Assembly (NCBI RefSeq): GCF_020520425.1
Contig: NC_079491.1
Coordinates: forward strand, 26,527,449 to 26,591,448
Length of the DNA stretch: 64,000 nucleotides
Source of the DNA: Spinacia oleracea
Taxonomy: Eukaryota > Streptophyta > Magnoliopsida > Caryophyllales > Amaranthaceae
Direction of reading: 5' to 3'
Every line of letters starts with the position of its first letter. Within the stretch, counting starts at the first letter, position 1. Position numbers and translations under genes: made by a program. Below the pieces are notes generated by a model that saw only the letters and a list, made by a program, of their open reading frames with translations, ran no database searches and was not told where the DNA came from. Shown one piece after another: positions 27,005 to 39,819 of the stretch.

Positions 27005-27959
27005 TTGTGTTCAAGAAATCAAATCACATTCACTTGGGCCCAAGACTAAAATGCAAGGCCCTGTTGTGTAGCCTTAACCATAAGCCCATAGCCCCTTGAC
27101 TGGAGAAAGCCCGTTAGAGTAGTGTAGAGGACCAGTGCAACCCACATTACTGTACCAGTGCCAAGTACTCCGTATTAAGTAATGCCTTTATATGCATAAT
27201 GCCTTGGCCTATTTGAAAGGGGTTTCACCTTCCAATCAAAGGTTCGGGGGGTTTAATCCTCATAATGGGCACTTTGAGAAAAGGTTTCCCTTACCATTTT
27301 CCCAATTCTCAAAGTGTCTAGCCTACTAATCCGGATGGGTTGATCCGTGTAGAGTTTGGACCTAGTAGATCATTTTATCTTACCTCCAAAAAAATAAAAA
27401 TATCAAATATACTTTGTATTCATGCTACATTTCCACATTTTTCCCATTTTGCAAGCCGCAGACAGAGTTTCAAACAATATTTTAACTTTTTGTACACAAC
27501 AATTAGGATAGATTTCTTTTAAAATTATAATCATGATATTATTATTGTATTTACATATATTAAATTTATATTTATATCTACTTTTGAAACAGAAAATCTT
27601 ACATATCATGACAGTGCATGTCATCCTTTAATCATTCTGATGTTTCAAATTGCCGTTGCCTCTCCCATATTGCATAAACAACATTGTCAACATTTTAAAT
27701 TAAGAAATTCATAAATCGCACGCTAGTTTAATCAATTCACTGTTCTTTTATGTATGATATTATGGCAAAAAAAAAAAAAAAAAATCAAATCACACTCACA
27801 AGTCACAAGTCACAAGTCACAAGTCACAAGTCACACACTCACACTAGCTTAGACTGTAATGTTCATTCGAGAGAGAGAAAGAAAAAAGCTTAAGACTATA
27901 ATGCAAGGCCCAATTGCGTAGACCTTAAGCAGAACCCTTGCACTGGAAAAATGGTAGAA
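27005..27959. repeat. Diverged duplicated segment flanking a SINE
   Basis: Two related stretches lie about 0.8 kb apart. 27010-27110 has 'aatcaaatcacattcac', 'aatgcaaggccctgttgtgt' and 'ccttgactgg'. 27780-27960 has 'aatcaaatcacactcac', 'aatgcaaggcccaattgcgt' and 'cccttgcactgg'. A 7-bp repeat (acaagtc)n of about five copies sits at 27799-27834. Confidence 0.6.
27190..27400 (+). mobile_element. tRNA-derived SINE (probable)
   Basis: A pol III B-box-like 'ggttcggggggtttaatcc' is at 27240-27260. An A-box-like 'tggcctatttgaaagggg' lies about 35 bases before it, and the segment ends in 'cctccaaaaaaataaaaata'. No clear target duplication was found, so borders are approximate. Confidence 0.45.
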
Positions 27960-28010
27960 AACAGGCCCATTGTTCTAACGTCAATGTCTAGACTCTGAAA
28001 GATTAAGGGT

Positions 28011-28617
28011 GTGTTCTTTACACGGTTGTTAAACGCAACCTAATTTAGTTGCGTTTAGCATCTCCCTTCTTTTATATCTGTAATGGCTACACTAGGGTAC
28101 AACCATCTATTGGTGTACCTCCCATGTCTCAAGCACGTGTATTAAAAAAAACTTATATATAAGATTTTAAAATAAAATTAAATAAAAAATTTATTTCAAA
28201 ACCTCACTTTCTTTCCAAAAAATTCTTCTCTAAAAAACCAAAAAAATTCTCTCTCCAAACATTTCCATTTAAACTTCCAACTAGCTTTTTTTTTCATCCA
28301 TTACGTCGCCATAACCACTCACAAAACACTAACATTTGTAGAAATCTGCATAAAAATTGAAAAAAACGAACATAGGTCACCCTTTTTTTTATTGAGATTT
28401 CAAACAAATTAATGAAGAAACAATTGATGTTTGAGAGAATATCAATTTGAGCTAAAATATGCAAAAATAAAAGGTGAGTGAAACATTTTTTTTTTACTCA
28501 TATTTTGTTAATATTTAAGTGGTTCAAATTTTTTTGGTTTACATCTCCATTTATTCTCTACATTTTTCTTGTCAATTTCGAGACATTCAGACCTGGAATT
28601 TTAGTTTTTGTTTAGAT
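28011..28617. other. Intergenic, nothing recognised
   Basis: AT-rich sequence without a coding frame, terminal repeat or recognisable family. Confidence 0.45.
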
Positions 28618-29339
28618 CAACTCCTTCCGTCCCAAAATAGTTGTTACACTTTTCTTTGCATAAAGTTTTAGGTGATAAGTGATTTTTTGGTTATCAATTG
28701 TTATTTTATTGAAAAAGTAGATGTGATAGAAGTTAGTGGGATATTTTTTTTTAATTGAATGAGACTATGAGAGAGGGTGTGGTCACAGTGGCGTATCCAG
28801 GATTTTGAAACAGGGTAGACACTTTTAAAAAAAAAAAAAAACTACAATTTTTATAAAAAAAAAAAGATATAATGAAAATGACAATTTACGGCGTACTAAT
28901 TAGAGAGTACAATGTTTACATAAAATTTACCAATTTCACCTTTCACTCTTATTTTATAAATTGAAAGATTTTAAAGATTATGCAAGAAAAATGTATACAG
29001 AGTACTCCGTGTTATATAAGCAAATAATAACAAAACTTTAAAAATATACGAAGTAGAAATTAAAAATCAGATGAGAATATGACGTGTCATCCCTGAAAAA
29101 AGAAAAAAAAAACTAGAATTTTAAATACTTAGCAAATAAAAATAAAGTTTATATATTTAATCTGCAACATAGAAACATAAAGGCAAGATGCTAGAGTGGT
29201 TAGCAATGAAATTTAATTAAGATATTGCCCCCTTTGGTCATGGGTTTGACTCCTACATTGAACAAATTTGTGTTTTTTTTTTCTTTTTTAAAACTCATCC
29301 TATTAAAATAATTTTTCAATTACAAAACAGAGTAGACAT

Positions 29340-30757
29340 TGAAGGAAATAATGCCCTTGGTCCAAGTATGCATTCTATGTTAAGTCTAATAAATGCGGTT
29401 CAGTATTAATTAACAAGTTAATAATTCAGTGAGATCAAGTGAGCTGAATGCCTAGCTAGAGGCCGCTTCAGTTCAAGTGGAATTAATGATATTAATCCAC
29501 AGCTTACTCTTGACTGAACCCGTAGGGTCACACAAATAGTACGTAAACGGATCAAGTATTTAATAGCATTAAATACTCCATCTATGAATATTCGGAACCG
29601 ACGGATCTTGGTTTCAGTGGGAGCTAAGATCGTCACAGGCAAGGAATGAATACTCCGGAAACGATGATATTGCCGGAAACGGAAATATGGATCGTATCGG
29701 AAATATAAATATTATCCAAGTCGTAGATGTTGCCGGAAACGGAAACATGGTACGTGTCGGAAAATATTATCGGAAATGGAAATATTGCCAGAATCGGAAA
29801 TATTGCCGGAAACGGAAATATTGTCAGAATCGGAAATATTACCGGAATCGGAAAATAATTCCGGAAACGGAAATATTAAATATTTGTTCGAAACGGAAAT
29901 TAATTCCGGAATCGGAAATATTAAATATTGTTCGTATCGGATATGAATTCCGGAATCGGAAAATTTAATCGGAAGCGCATCGTACGAATAAGCATCGGAC
30001 GAGGCCTGCCGGACGAGGCCCAGCACGAAGCCAGGCCATCGCCCAGCAAGCCAAGCGCGCCGCACAAACAGCCACGCCAGGCCCAGCGCAAGGCCAGGCC
30101 CAGCAGGCTGCGCGCAGCGCGCAGCGCGCACAGCGCGCACAGCACGCGCAGCGCGCAGCGCGCGCGGGCGCTGAGTGGGCTGCTGCTCGCGCGCACGCAT
30201 GGGGCCCATCGTGGCTGTCGTGCGTGTGTGTGCAAGTGTTTGTGTTCGTGCACGTTTCCTAAAACATGCAGAGTTCGGTTAATGATTAAATTCCTAATTC
30301 TATTTGATAAATTAATTAAATTAGAGTTCTTGTAGGATTCTAGGTTTAATTAATTTGTATCTGAATAGGATTTCGATTCCCTTTCCATACCGCTATAAAT
30401 ATGAGGCTAGGGCTCACAATTTATAACACAAGTTTCAAAGTATTCAAAGTGAGTTTTTGAGAGAAAAATTCAGTCACACATTTGCCTATAAAGTGCCGAA
30501 AATAATAGTACCTTAAGGGCGATTCTAGTTGGTCAATCTTAAGGCGGATCCGGACGTGCTGTGGACTATCTACGGAGGGACGACACTTGGAGTCCTAAAG
30601 ACTTGTTCTTGTTCGGTTCGAGCGCAGCTAGGGAAGGCACGCAACAAAGAGTATGCATCTAATCTATGCTAAATGATTATGTGTAAATAATATGTTTTCC
30701 TGGGTTTATGGTTTTTCCGCATGATTTATGAATTGTCATATGTATCATAACCTAATA
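29340..30757 (+). repeat. 5' LTR of the copia element
   Basis: 1,418 bp, starting TGAAGGAAATAATGCCC. It contains (a) a 29655-29990 region rich in 'ccggaaacggaaatat' / 'ggaatcggaaatatt' repeats; (b) a very GC-rich 'gcgcagcgcgcagcgcgcac' tract near 30010-30180; (c) a TATA box 'gctataaatatgagg' at about 30392, placing the transcription start near 30420. The open frames within it (29418-30335, both strands) are overlapping by-products of the repeats. Confidence 0.93.
30392..30400 (+). promoter_or_regulatory. LTR TATA box
   Basis: CTATAAATA in the 5' LTR, with an identical copy in the 3' LTR near 39454. It is followed within about 30 bp by 'ggctcacaatttataacac', the expected start of R. Role inferred from position. 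Confidence 0.6.
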
Positions 30758-30758
30758 G

Positions 30759-30772
30759 TGGTATCACGAGCC
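30759..30772 (+). other. Primer binding site
   Basis: tggtatcacgagcc lies one base after the 5' LTR. It closely resembles the TGGTATCAGAGC site complementary to initiator Met-tRNA that most plant copia elements use, with small changes. Confidence 0.75.
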
Positions 30773-33538
30773 CCTTATTATTTTCATAATCTAAATTGCA
30801 TGAACATGGTTAAATATTACAAATTTGCAAGAATTAAAAGGGGTGATTAATTTTCGTAATTGTTAATTAATTGCAAATTGCGTTTATTTAATTATACGTA
30901 CGCAGCTTTTCGGCAGTTTCTTCGTTACTCATCCGAATTGAGTGATTTTTGTGTCAATTCCGCATGCAAAAGGCATTCTAAAATTTTGACAAAAAAAGTT
31001 TTTTTCTGCCGAACCCAGAATTCTCAAATTCGAAGCCTAACTATGACTTTTCGAAGGTTTTAGTTTTTCGAATGCAAAATTTCGTAAATTTAAGATGTTA
31101 AATTAAATATTTGCGATTCTTGTTGATAAATCTTGAATTTTTGATTGACCTACTGCATATGTTTAACAAGTTTGAATGCCTAGTCTTGTTAATTATGCAA
31201 TCTAATTATTAATTATGATTAATTTGTTGAAAATTAGAATAATTTAGAATTAATTTGATTTTCATAATTAATTGTAATTTAATTAGAAACCTATGATTAA
31301 AAACCACCATAAAAATTGTAAATTTACGATAAATTTTAAATTTTTATGACCTAGACTTGAATCCATAACAATCGAAAATCAATTGATAATAAATTTTCGA
31401 TTTTTCGCCCTAAAAATTATGAAATTAATATTATTTATCAATTTGTCATTAATTTTAAATATAAATTTTAAATTTTTATGCGATTCGTTCATATAACTTG
31501 CACGCACGAAGCAATGGACGCTTCGTGTTACCCTTAAGGGGTGTTGTATAATGCGGGCATGCGACGACGAGCAAGGGAGCTCGTCGCCCGTGCGGCACGA
31601 ATGCAATGAGCAAGGGCGTAGTGCACGAGCACAAGGCAGCAGCCCTGCCTTGTGTCGTGTGCCACGACCAATGGACGAATGGGCATGGGCGTAGGGCGAG
31701 CCAAGGCAGTCGCGTGTGGGCAGCAAGCGAGCTGCGCCACAACGCGCGCTGCCTCGCACAAGAGCGCGCAGCCTCGCGCGCAGCGAGCGCAAGCTCGCGT
31801 GCCACGAGCGCTGCGCCTAGCATTGCTCGCGCGCACAGCGAGCGATGTCGCCCGCCCAGCGAGCGATGTCGCGCGCCCAGCGAGCGATGTCGCGCGCCCA
31901 GCGAGCGATGTCGCGCGCGCACTGCGAGCGATAGCCCGCGTGCGATGAGCGCTGGCGCGCGCAGCGAGCACCAATGCGTGCGGAGGCTTGCGATAGGGAT
32001 GCAGCAGCTATGCGACGAGCGCATGGGCTGCGCGCACATGGCCAGCAATGGCTGTGTGCGTGCGGCCCATGGGCATGCAACGCGTAGGGTGTTTGCGTTA
32101 CGATTAGATCGTTCTGAATGTTTAATTTGAAAATTTCAGTTCACGTAATTTTAATTAATTTTAAAATTAATAATTTAAATTATTTTCTTGGATTTTAATT
32201 TTGAATATTATAATTATAATAAATGTTATTTATTCTAATTATTTTACTAAAATTAAAATCATGAATTAATTTAAATGCGACTGAAATTAAATTAAACTTT
32301 TTGGATTCAATTATAAATTTATATGAGCTTTAAATTTTAATTAAATTTGTATGTTTCCGGTTAGACTAGAAATACATTTTTATGTTTAAAATTGGTAAAG
32401 CATATGAATTTATTGGTTTAAGTGGGAGCGCTTTTTAGTCATAAACTCTTGATTAGGTCTACAAATCCTTAAGGTTAAAACAACTTGATTAGAATTAATA
32501 AGGACTGAATAATTGGTAGATTATTGGTGCCCTTGATTAATTGCTGCAAATGTTTACGTGATGCATAATGTGTTTTACTAACCAGCTATGTGGGCCATTC
32601 ATGATAATGAATGGGTGAATGGTATATATTGTATATGTACTGTTTTGCAGGTTATGAAGTGACTAGTATGGCCCAAATAGGATAGAAAATATGGTCTGCG
32701 TACCATTAATTTGAATGTAATTGGTCTAAAGTACCAAAGTTATTTTTCAATTCAAATATGGTCTGCGAACCATCAAATAGTTGTAATTAGTTATAGCTTA
32801 TCCTATTTGAAGAAAATGGTGCCTCCCACGGAGATTTTCAAGACGGACTTTGAAGTCAAAGCTTCAAGATGAAGTCGGGCCATACTAGATCACAAATATC
32901 TTATGCATGTTTTAAGTTATTTATTGTTTTAAATATGTCTTAAAATGCATGAGATCAAAAGCTTGATTATGTTGCATGATTAAGGATTTTAGTTCACTTA
33001 AAATCTAACCAACATAGTAAGAGCCTTAAGTTCCAAACTTAAAAATTGAGTTAAAAGGTGCCATGCCAAAATATACACTTGCTTGGATATCCTTTACATC
33101 AATCTAGTAATAGTTTTCGCTCAGCGAGGTGTTACTTATTGGTCCTAAAGGGGCAAGGTACACAAATAATTGTGAGTACATGTTATTTTTGGTGAAACTC
33201 AACGATATAAGTAAGGAGTCCTTTTATGTCGTGGCAAATTCGATAGGTTTACCTAATAAGTTCTTAGACGTGCCTATCAACCAAGAATAGTTTCTAGACT
33301 ATTAGCAAAAGGCTTTTGCTTACCTAAGATGTTCTAGGATTAAGTCGACAAACTGTGCTTAGTTCTTCAATGATTTTAGGATCTTGGAATCATTTTATTC
33401 ACACCTGCCGGAACACATAATTTGAATAAAATGCTTAATAAACATTGAATTATGCATGTATGCTAGAATTTAAAGTTTATTAAGAGAAACTGTGAATGGT
33501 TATTTATTTGTTTATTCTTTTCAATTGTAGTTTTTAAT
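30773..33538 (+). other. Long untranslated leader of the copia element
   Basis: 2.77 kb between PBS and gag ATG. The 31480-32100 segment is strikingly GC-rich (gcgcgc/cgagcg) in an otherwise AT-rich element and contains a 21-bp tandem repeat at 31837-31925. Because few stops occur there, five or six overlapping open frames on both strands appear; their peptides are Ala/Arg/Ser repeats and differ in every frame, so none looks like a real protein. A degenerate 'ggtctgcgtaccat' / 'ggtctgcgaaccat' duplication lies near 32690-32775. Confidence 0.6.
31837..31925. repeat. 21-bp GC-rich tandem repeat in the leader
   Basis: Four copies of agcgagcgatgtcgcgcgccc begin at 31837, 31858, 31879 and 31900, with small changes in the first and last. 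Because 21 is a multiple of three, every frame through it is a heptapeptide repeat, which explains the pseudo-proteins here. Confidence 0.9.
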
Positions 33539-36500
33539 ATGGCAAACAACAATTCATTCAACATTCGATCAATTCTCGAAAAGGAGAAGTTGAACGGGAA
33601 AAACTTCCTTGACTGGCAAAGGAACTTGCAAATAGTTCTTATGCAGGAAGAAAAGGAGTATGTCCTAGATGAGGCGATGCCCGAAGCTGCAGGCGACGGG
33701 GTCACTCAGGCAGCCCTCAATCGTTGGATTGATGCCAACAAGGATGTGAAATGTCTAATGCTCGCCACCATGAGTGCGGATCTGCAGAAAACGTTCATCA
33801 ACTCAGATGCTTTCACAATCATCAGTGAGTTGAAGAACATGTTCCAAGATCTGGCTCGAGTCGAAAGATTCGAGACTCATAGGCAAATTCTTGAGACCAA
33901 GCTTAAGAAAGGCGAGCCCGTAAGTCCACATGTTCTCAAAATGATTGGACTCATTGAGAATATGAGTCGGCTGGATCAGCAATTTTCTCAGGAAATGGCT
34001 ATAGACACCATCCTCCATTCTCTTCATAGCGGGTATGATCAGTTCAAACTGAACTACAGTATGAATAGTCTGGACAAAACGCTCACTGAGCTTCACGGTA
34101 TGCTGAAGACCGCTGAAAAGACGCTCAAAAGTGATAAGCAGGATGTGCTTATGGTGCGTGGGGGCAAGTTCAAGAAATCTGGAAAGAAGAGGAATGCTAA
34201 GAAAGGTGGCAACAAAGCCAGCCCAACTAAGCAAACTGGCGCCAAATCTGCAAAGAGAAAGGTCAGTCAACCCACTTCTGAATCCGAATGCTTCTACTGC
34301 AAGAAGAAGGGGCATTGGAAGAGAGATTGCTTGAAGCTAAAGGAAGATCAGAAGAACGGAACAGTCGTTCCATCTTCAGGTATTTTCGTTATAGACTGTA
34401 TACTTGCTAATTCAACTTCTTGGGTATTAGATACTGGTTGTGGCTCACACTTATGTTCCAATCCACAGGGACTAAGAAGAAGTAGAAAGTTAAGCAAGGG
34501 TGAAGTCGACCTACGAGTGGGAAATGGAGCACGGATTGCTGCATTAGCTGTAGGAACTTACTACTTGTCGTTGCCCTCCGGGCTAGTTTTGGAACTGGAA
34601 GAATGTTTCCATGTTCCAAGTCTTACTAAAAACATCATTTCAGTTTCTTGCTTAGATGCTAAGGGATTTTCCTTTATAATAAAAGACAATAGTTGTTCGT
34701 TTTATTTTAAAGAGATGTTTTATGGATCTGCTAGATTAGTCAATGGACTTTATTTATTAGATCACGACAAACAAGTATATAACATAAATACCAAAAAGGC
34801 CAAAAAGGATGATTCAGATCTCACCTATCTGTGGCATTGTCGATTAGGCCATATAAACTTGAAACGCTTAGAAAGACTTCAAAGGGAAGGAATTCTAGAA
34901 CCATTTGACTTAGAGGATTATGGTAAATGCGAATCGTGTTTACTTGGCAAAATGACGAAGCAACCTTTCTCTAAAGTTGGAGAAAGAGAAAATGAACTAT
35001 TGGGTTTAATCCATACAGATGTATGTGGACCAATGAGTACAAATGCTAGAGGTGGTTTCAGCTACTTTATCACTTTCACTGATGACTTCAGTAGGTATGG
35101 TTATATCTACCTAATGAAGCATAAGTCTGAATCCTTTGACAAATTCAAGGAATTTCAGAGTGAAGTAGAGAATCAATTAGGCAAGAAGATTAAGGCACTG
35201 CGGTCTGATAGAGGCGGTGAATATCTGAGCTATGAATTTGATGACCATCTGAAAGAATGTGGAATTCTATCAGAATTGACTCCTCCTGGAACACCACAAT
35301 GGAACGGTGTGTCAGAACGGAGGAACAGAACCTTGCTAGACATGGTCAGGTCAATGAAGAGTCAGGCCTAACTTCCATTAGAATTTTGGGGACATGCACT
35401 AAATACAGCTGCACTCACTATAAATAGAGCTCCGTCTAAAGCTGTCGAAAAGACTCCATACGAATTATGGTTTGGAAAGCCTCCAAATGTGTCTTTTCTT
35501 AAGATTTGGGGATGTGAAGTATACGTCAAACGATTAATTTCAGACAAACTTCATCCAAAATCTGACAAATGTATCCTTGTGGGCTATCCAAAGGAAACAA
35601 AGGGGTATTACTTCTACAATACATCTGAGAACAAAGTGTTTGTTGCTCGAGATGGTGTCTTTTTGGAGAAGGATCACATTTCCAAAATGACAAGTGGGAG
35701 AAAAGTAGACCTCGAAGAAATTCGAGTCGAACAACAAACTCTAGAGAATGCTCAAGATGACATTCAGGATGAAACTCAGAGATCTTTAGAAGAATCTGGT
35801 GAGAATCATGGTCAATCTAGAAATGTTACCCCGCGTAGATCGCAAAGATATAGATCTCAACCGGAAAGGTACTTAGGTATTTTGACGAACGAGAGCTATG
35901 ACGTTCTATTACTTGAAAGTGATGAACCTGCGACTTACAAGCAAGCTATGACGAGCCCTAGCTCCAAGCAATGGCAAGAAGCCATGCAATCTGAATTAGA
36001 CTCCATGTCTGAAAACCAAGTATGGGATTTGGTCGATTTGCCAGATGGCTACCAAGCCATTGGAAGCAAATGGGTTTTCAAACTGAAAAAGGACAAGGAT
36101 GGGAAACTTGAAGTTTTCAAAGCTAGATTGGTTGCAAAAGGTTACAGGCAAGTCCACGGTGTGGATTACGATGAAACCTTTTCACCAGTTGCAATGCTAA
36201 AGTCTATTCGAATAATGTTAGCAATCGCTGCATATTACGATTACGAAATATGGCAGATGGATGTCAAAACTGCTTTCTTAAACGGCGTTTTAACAGAAAC
36301 TGTGTTTATGACACAGCCTGAAGGTTTTGAGGATCCAAAGAATGCTAAAAAGGTATGCAAGCTAAAGAAGTCAATCTACGGATTGAAGCAGGCATCCAGG
36401 AGCTGGAATATACGTTTTGATGAAGCAGTCAGTGACTTTGGTTTCATCAAGAACGCGGACGAATCTTGTGTATACAAGAAGGTCAGTGGGAGCAAAATTG

Positions 36501-37498
36501 CTTTCCTAGTATTATATGTCGACGACATATTGCTTATCGGAAATGACATTCCTATGTTGAACTCTGTCAAGATTTGGCTTGGGAAATGTTTTTCGATGAA
36601 GGATCTAGGAGAAGCACAGTACATATTGGGCATCAAGATTTACAGAGATAGATCTAAAAGGATGATTGGACTTAGTCAAAGCACTTATATCAATAAGGTG
36701 CTTGATAGGTTCAAGATGGCGGACTCCAAGCGAGGCTACCTACCCATGTCTCATGGAATGACTCTAAGCAAGACTCAGTGCCCAAAAACACTTGATGAGC
36801 GTAGACGAATGAATGGGATTCCATATGCATAATTGATTGGTTCAATAATGTATGCTATGATATGTACACGCCCGGATGTTGCGTACGCACTCAGTGCTAC
36901 GAGCAGATACCAGTCAGACCCAGGAGAGGCGCATTGGACTGCTGCCAAGAATATTCTGAAGTACCTGAAAAGGCACAAAGATGACTTCCTGGTCTATGGT
37001 GGAGATGATGAATTAATTGTTAAAGGCTATACGGACGCAAGTTTCCAAACCGACAAAGATGATTTCAGATCACAGTCTGGGTTTGTCTTCTGCCTCAACG
37101 GAGGAGCAGTAAGCTGGAAAAGTGCTAAGAAAAGCACCATTGCGGATTCTACAACTGAAGCGGAGTACATTGCTGCACATGAAGCAGCAAAGGAAGCTAT
37201 ATGGCTAAGGAAGTTCATAGGAGAACTTGGTGTAGTCCCCTCCATTAAAGGACCAATAGCCCTGTATTGTGATAATAACGGAGCTATTGCACAGGCAAAA
37301 GAGCCTAGACACCACCAGAGAGTCAAGCATGTACTTCGTAGATTTCACCTTCTACGAGAGTTCGTTGAAAGAAAAGAAGTCGAGATAAGCAAAATTGGAA
37401 CTGATGACAACATATCAGATCCATTAACTAAACCTCTGCCGCAGGCGAAGCACAACTCGCACACTGCAGCTATGGGAATCAAGCATATTGGAGAATGA
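33539..37498 (+). pseudogene. copia gag-pol polyprotein with two in-frame stops
   Basis: One frame of 1,320 codons. Gag (about 1-250) starts MANNNSFNIRSILEKEKLNG and ends in a CCHC zinc knuckle CFYCKKKGHWKRDC (251-264). The protease has WVLDTGCGSHLC (active Asp298). The pre-integrase His/Cys finger (HCRLGH..CESCLLGK) precedes an integrase core with HTDVCGP, DFSRYGY and SERRNRT (DDE type). Reverse transcriptase has QMDVKTAFLNG and YVDDILL (catalytic Asp pair). RNase H has TDASFQ, EAEYIA and CDNNGA. TAA stops at 35369-35371 (end of the integrase core) and 36830-36832 (between RT and RNase H) break pol; the frame is open and well conserved on both sides of each. Gag-protease could still be made. 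The stops may be real lesions, or readthrough may occur; the sequence alone does not say. Confidence 0.92.
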
Positions 37499-38368
37499 CT
37501 TTGATGTCTCTGTTTAATGTTTTAAAGTTTTAGAGTTTAAATCTTTGTAAAACATTATTGGTTAATCATTCACAATAAATGAAAAGAATTCATTTTTCCA
37601 TTTAATTTGTGGTTTATTAAATGATGAGTCCCTTCAATTTGACGATATATTCAAGATAGACTGTCAGGACCAGTCCTGTGACTAAGAAATGTCTATCAAG
37701 TGAACTTGAATGTCAAAGGTTGAAAATGGTCCCTAATCGGAGTTTTCTATAAAATTGGACGCATAGAAAACGTTAGACGATTAGAATGCAAGATGACTAG
37801 TAGTTATGTTTCTTGAACTATGTGGACATGGCAATGTCATAATCATTTGCATAGATACTTACTTTGGGAAGACTAGTATCGGACGAGACCTATGAAACTT
37901 TACTGTAAGAGATGAAAGTCTGTCATAAGTAAATTTCATTAAATTATTAGACACTAAATCCTCAATACCTGAGTGATTTGAGATTACTTGTTTGAGAACT
38001 GGTTGCTTTGACGTTGACCAACCGTCGCACCGTAAAAGGAGGCTATAAAGGCAACGCTCAGGTAATCACCTATCAAACGAAGTCTAATCTCAAGATCGCA
38101 AGATTGGGATTGTCCTCCCATAAATCGGGATGAGATGCTTAAAAGTTGTACAAGGCCACTCGGAGAGCTAGAAACTGTGAAATGCATGGCCGTGCTCGGA
38201 TGAATCATAGGCTATGATTATCTGTTTATTTGATCAGTTGAACTCTGAAACCGAGGAACACCTCTGGACATAATAAGGATGACAACTCTTACCTTATGTT
38301 CAAGAGCAAGCATCGAGCGATAAAGGAATTAGGAAATGCACACTTGTCCCTAAGGACAAGTGGGAGAC
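37499..38368 (+). other. 3' untranslated region and polypurine tract of the copia element
   Basis: 0.87 kb without a long frame. It ends in aaggacaagtgggaga just before the 3' LTR at 38369; the tract aagtgggaga is the likely plus-strand primer. The minus-strand frame at 37984-38208 has no recognisable similarity. Confidence 0.6.
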
Positions 38369-39819
38369 TGAAGGAAATAATGCCCTTGGTCCAAGTATGC
38401 ATTCTATGTTAAGTCTAATAAATGCGGTTCAGTATTAATTAACAAGTTAATAATTCAGTGAGATCAAGTGAGCTGAATGCCTAGCTAGAGGCCGCTTCAG
38501 TTCAAGTGGAATTAATGATATTAATCCACAGCTTACTCTTGACTGAACCCGTAGGGTCACACAAATAGTGCGTAAACGGATCAAGTATTTAATAGCATTA
38601 AATACTCCATCTATGAATATTCGGAACCGACGGATCTTGGTTTCAGTGGGAGCTAAGATCGTCACAGGCAAGGAATGAATACTCCGGAAACGATGATATT
38701 GCCGGAAACGGAAATATGGATCGTATCGGAAATATAAATATTATCCAAGTCGTAGATGTTGCCGGAAACGGAAACATGGTACGTGTCGGAAAATATTATC
38801 GGAAATGGAAATATTGCCAGAATCGGAAATATTGCCGGAAACGGAAATATTGTCAGAATCGGAAATATTACCGGAATCGGAAAATAATTCCGGAAACGGA
38901 AATATTAAATATTTGTTCGAAACGGAAATTAATTCCGGAATCGGAAATATTAAATATTGTTCGTATCGGAAATGAATTCCGGAATCGGAAAATTTAATCG
39001 GAAGCGCATCGTACGAATAAGCATCGGACGAGGCCTGCCGGACGAGGCCCAGCACGAAGCCAGGCCATCGCCCAGCAAGCCAAGCGCGCCGCACAAACAG
39101 CCACGCCAGGCCCAGCGCAAGGCCAGGCCCAGCGCAAGGCCAGGCCCAGCAGGCTGCGCGCAGCGCGCAGCGCGCACAGCGCGCACAGCACGCAGCGCGC
39201 ACAGCACGCGCAGCGCGCAGCGCGCGCGGGCGCTGAGTGGGCTGCTGCTCGCGCGCACGCATGGGGCCCATCGTGGCTGTCGTGCGTGTGTGTGCAAGTG
39301 TTTGTGTTCGTGCACGTTTCCTAAAACATGCAGAGTTCGGTTAATGATTAAATTCCTAATTCTATTTGATAAATTAATTAAATTAGAGTTCTTGTAGGAT
39401 TCTAGGTTTAATTAATTTGTATCTGAATAGGATTTCGATTCCCTTTCCATACCGCTATAAATATGAGGCTAGGGCTCACAATTTATAACACAAGTTTCAA
39501 AGTATTCAAAGTGAGTTTTTGAGAGAAAAATTCAGTCACACATTTGCCTATAAAGTGCCGAAAATAATAGTACCTTAAGGGCGATTCTAGTTGGTCAATC
39601 TTAAGGCGGATCCGGACGTGCTGTGGACTATCTACGGAGGGACGACACTTGGAGTCCTAAAGACTTGTTCTTGTTCGGTTCGGGCGCAGCTAGGGAAGGC
39701 ACGCAACAAAGAGTATGCATCTAATCTATGCTAAATGATTATGTGTAAATAATATGTTTTCCTGGGTTTATGGTTTTTCCGCATGATTTATGAATTGTCA
39801 TATGTATCATAACCTAAAA
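38369..39819 (+). repeat. 3' LTR of the copia element
   Basis: 1,451 bp, collinear with 29340-30757. Compared by eye there are about four substitutions (for example an A/G near 29541/38570, T/A near 29941/38970, A/G near 30621/39683, and the penultimate base). Two expansions totalling 33 bp lie in the GC-rich tract (an extra 'aggcccagcgcaaggcc' unit and an extra 'gcagcgcgcacagca' unit). Confidence 0.93.

Noticed and set aside
29418..30335. Open frames in both LTRs (also 38447-39397)
   Set aside because: They are present identically in both LTRs, composed of 'cggaaat' and 'gcgcag' repeats, and overlap on both strands. They are by-products of repeat composition.
31379..32130. Several overlapping open frames of 87-190 aa on both strands
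   Set aside because: They arise because the GC-rich copia leader lacks AT-rich stop codons and has a 21-bp repeat. Each frame gives a different Ala/Arg/Ser repeat, none resembles a protein, and they overlap in opposite directions.
37984..38208. Minus-strand frame in the copia 3' region as a possible extra gene
   Set aside because: Short and without motif or promoter; the region is the retroelement 3' UTR.
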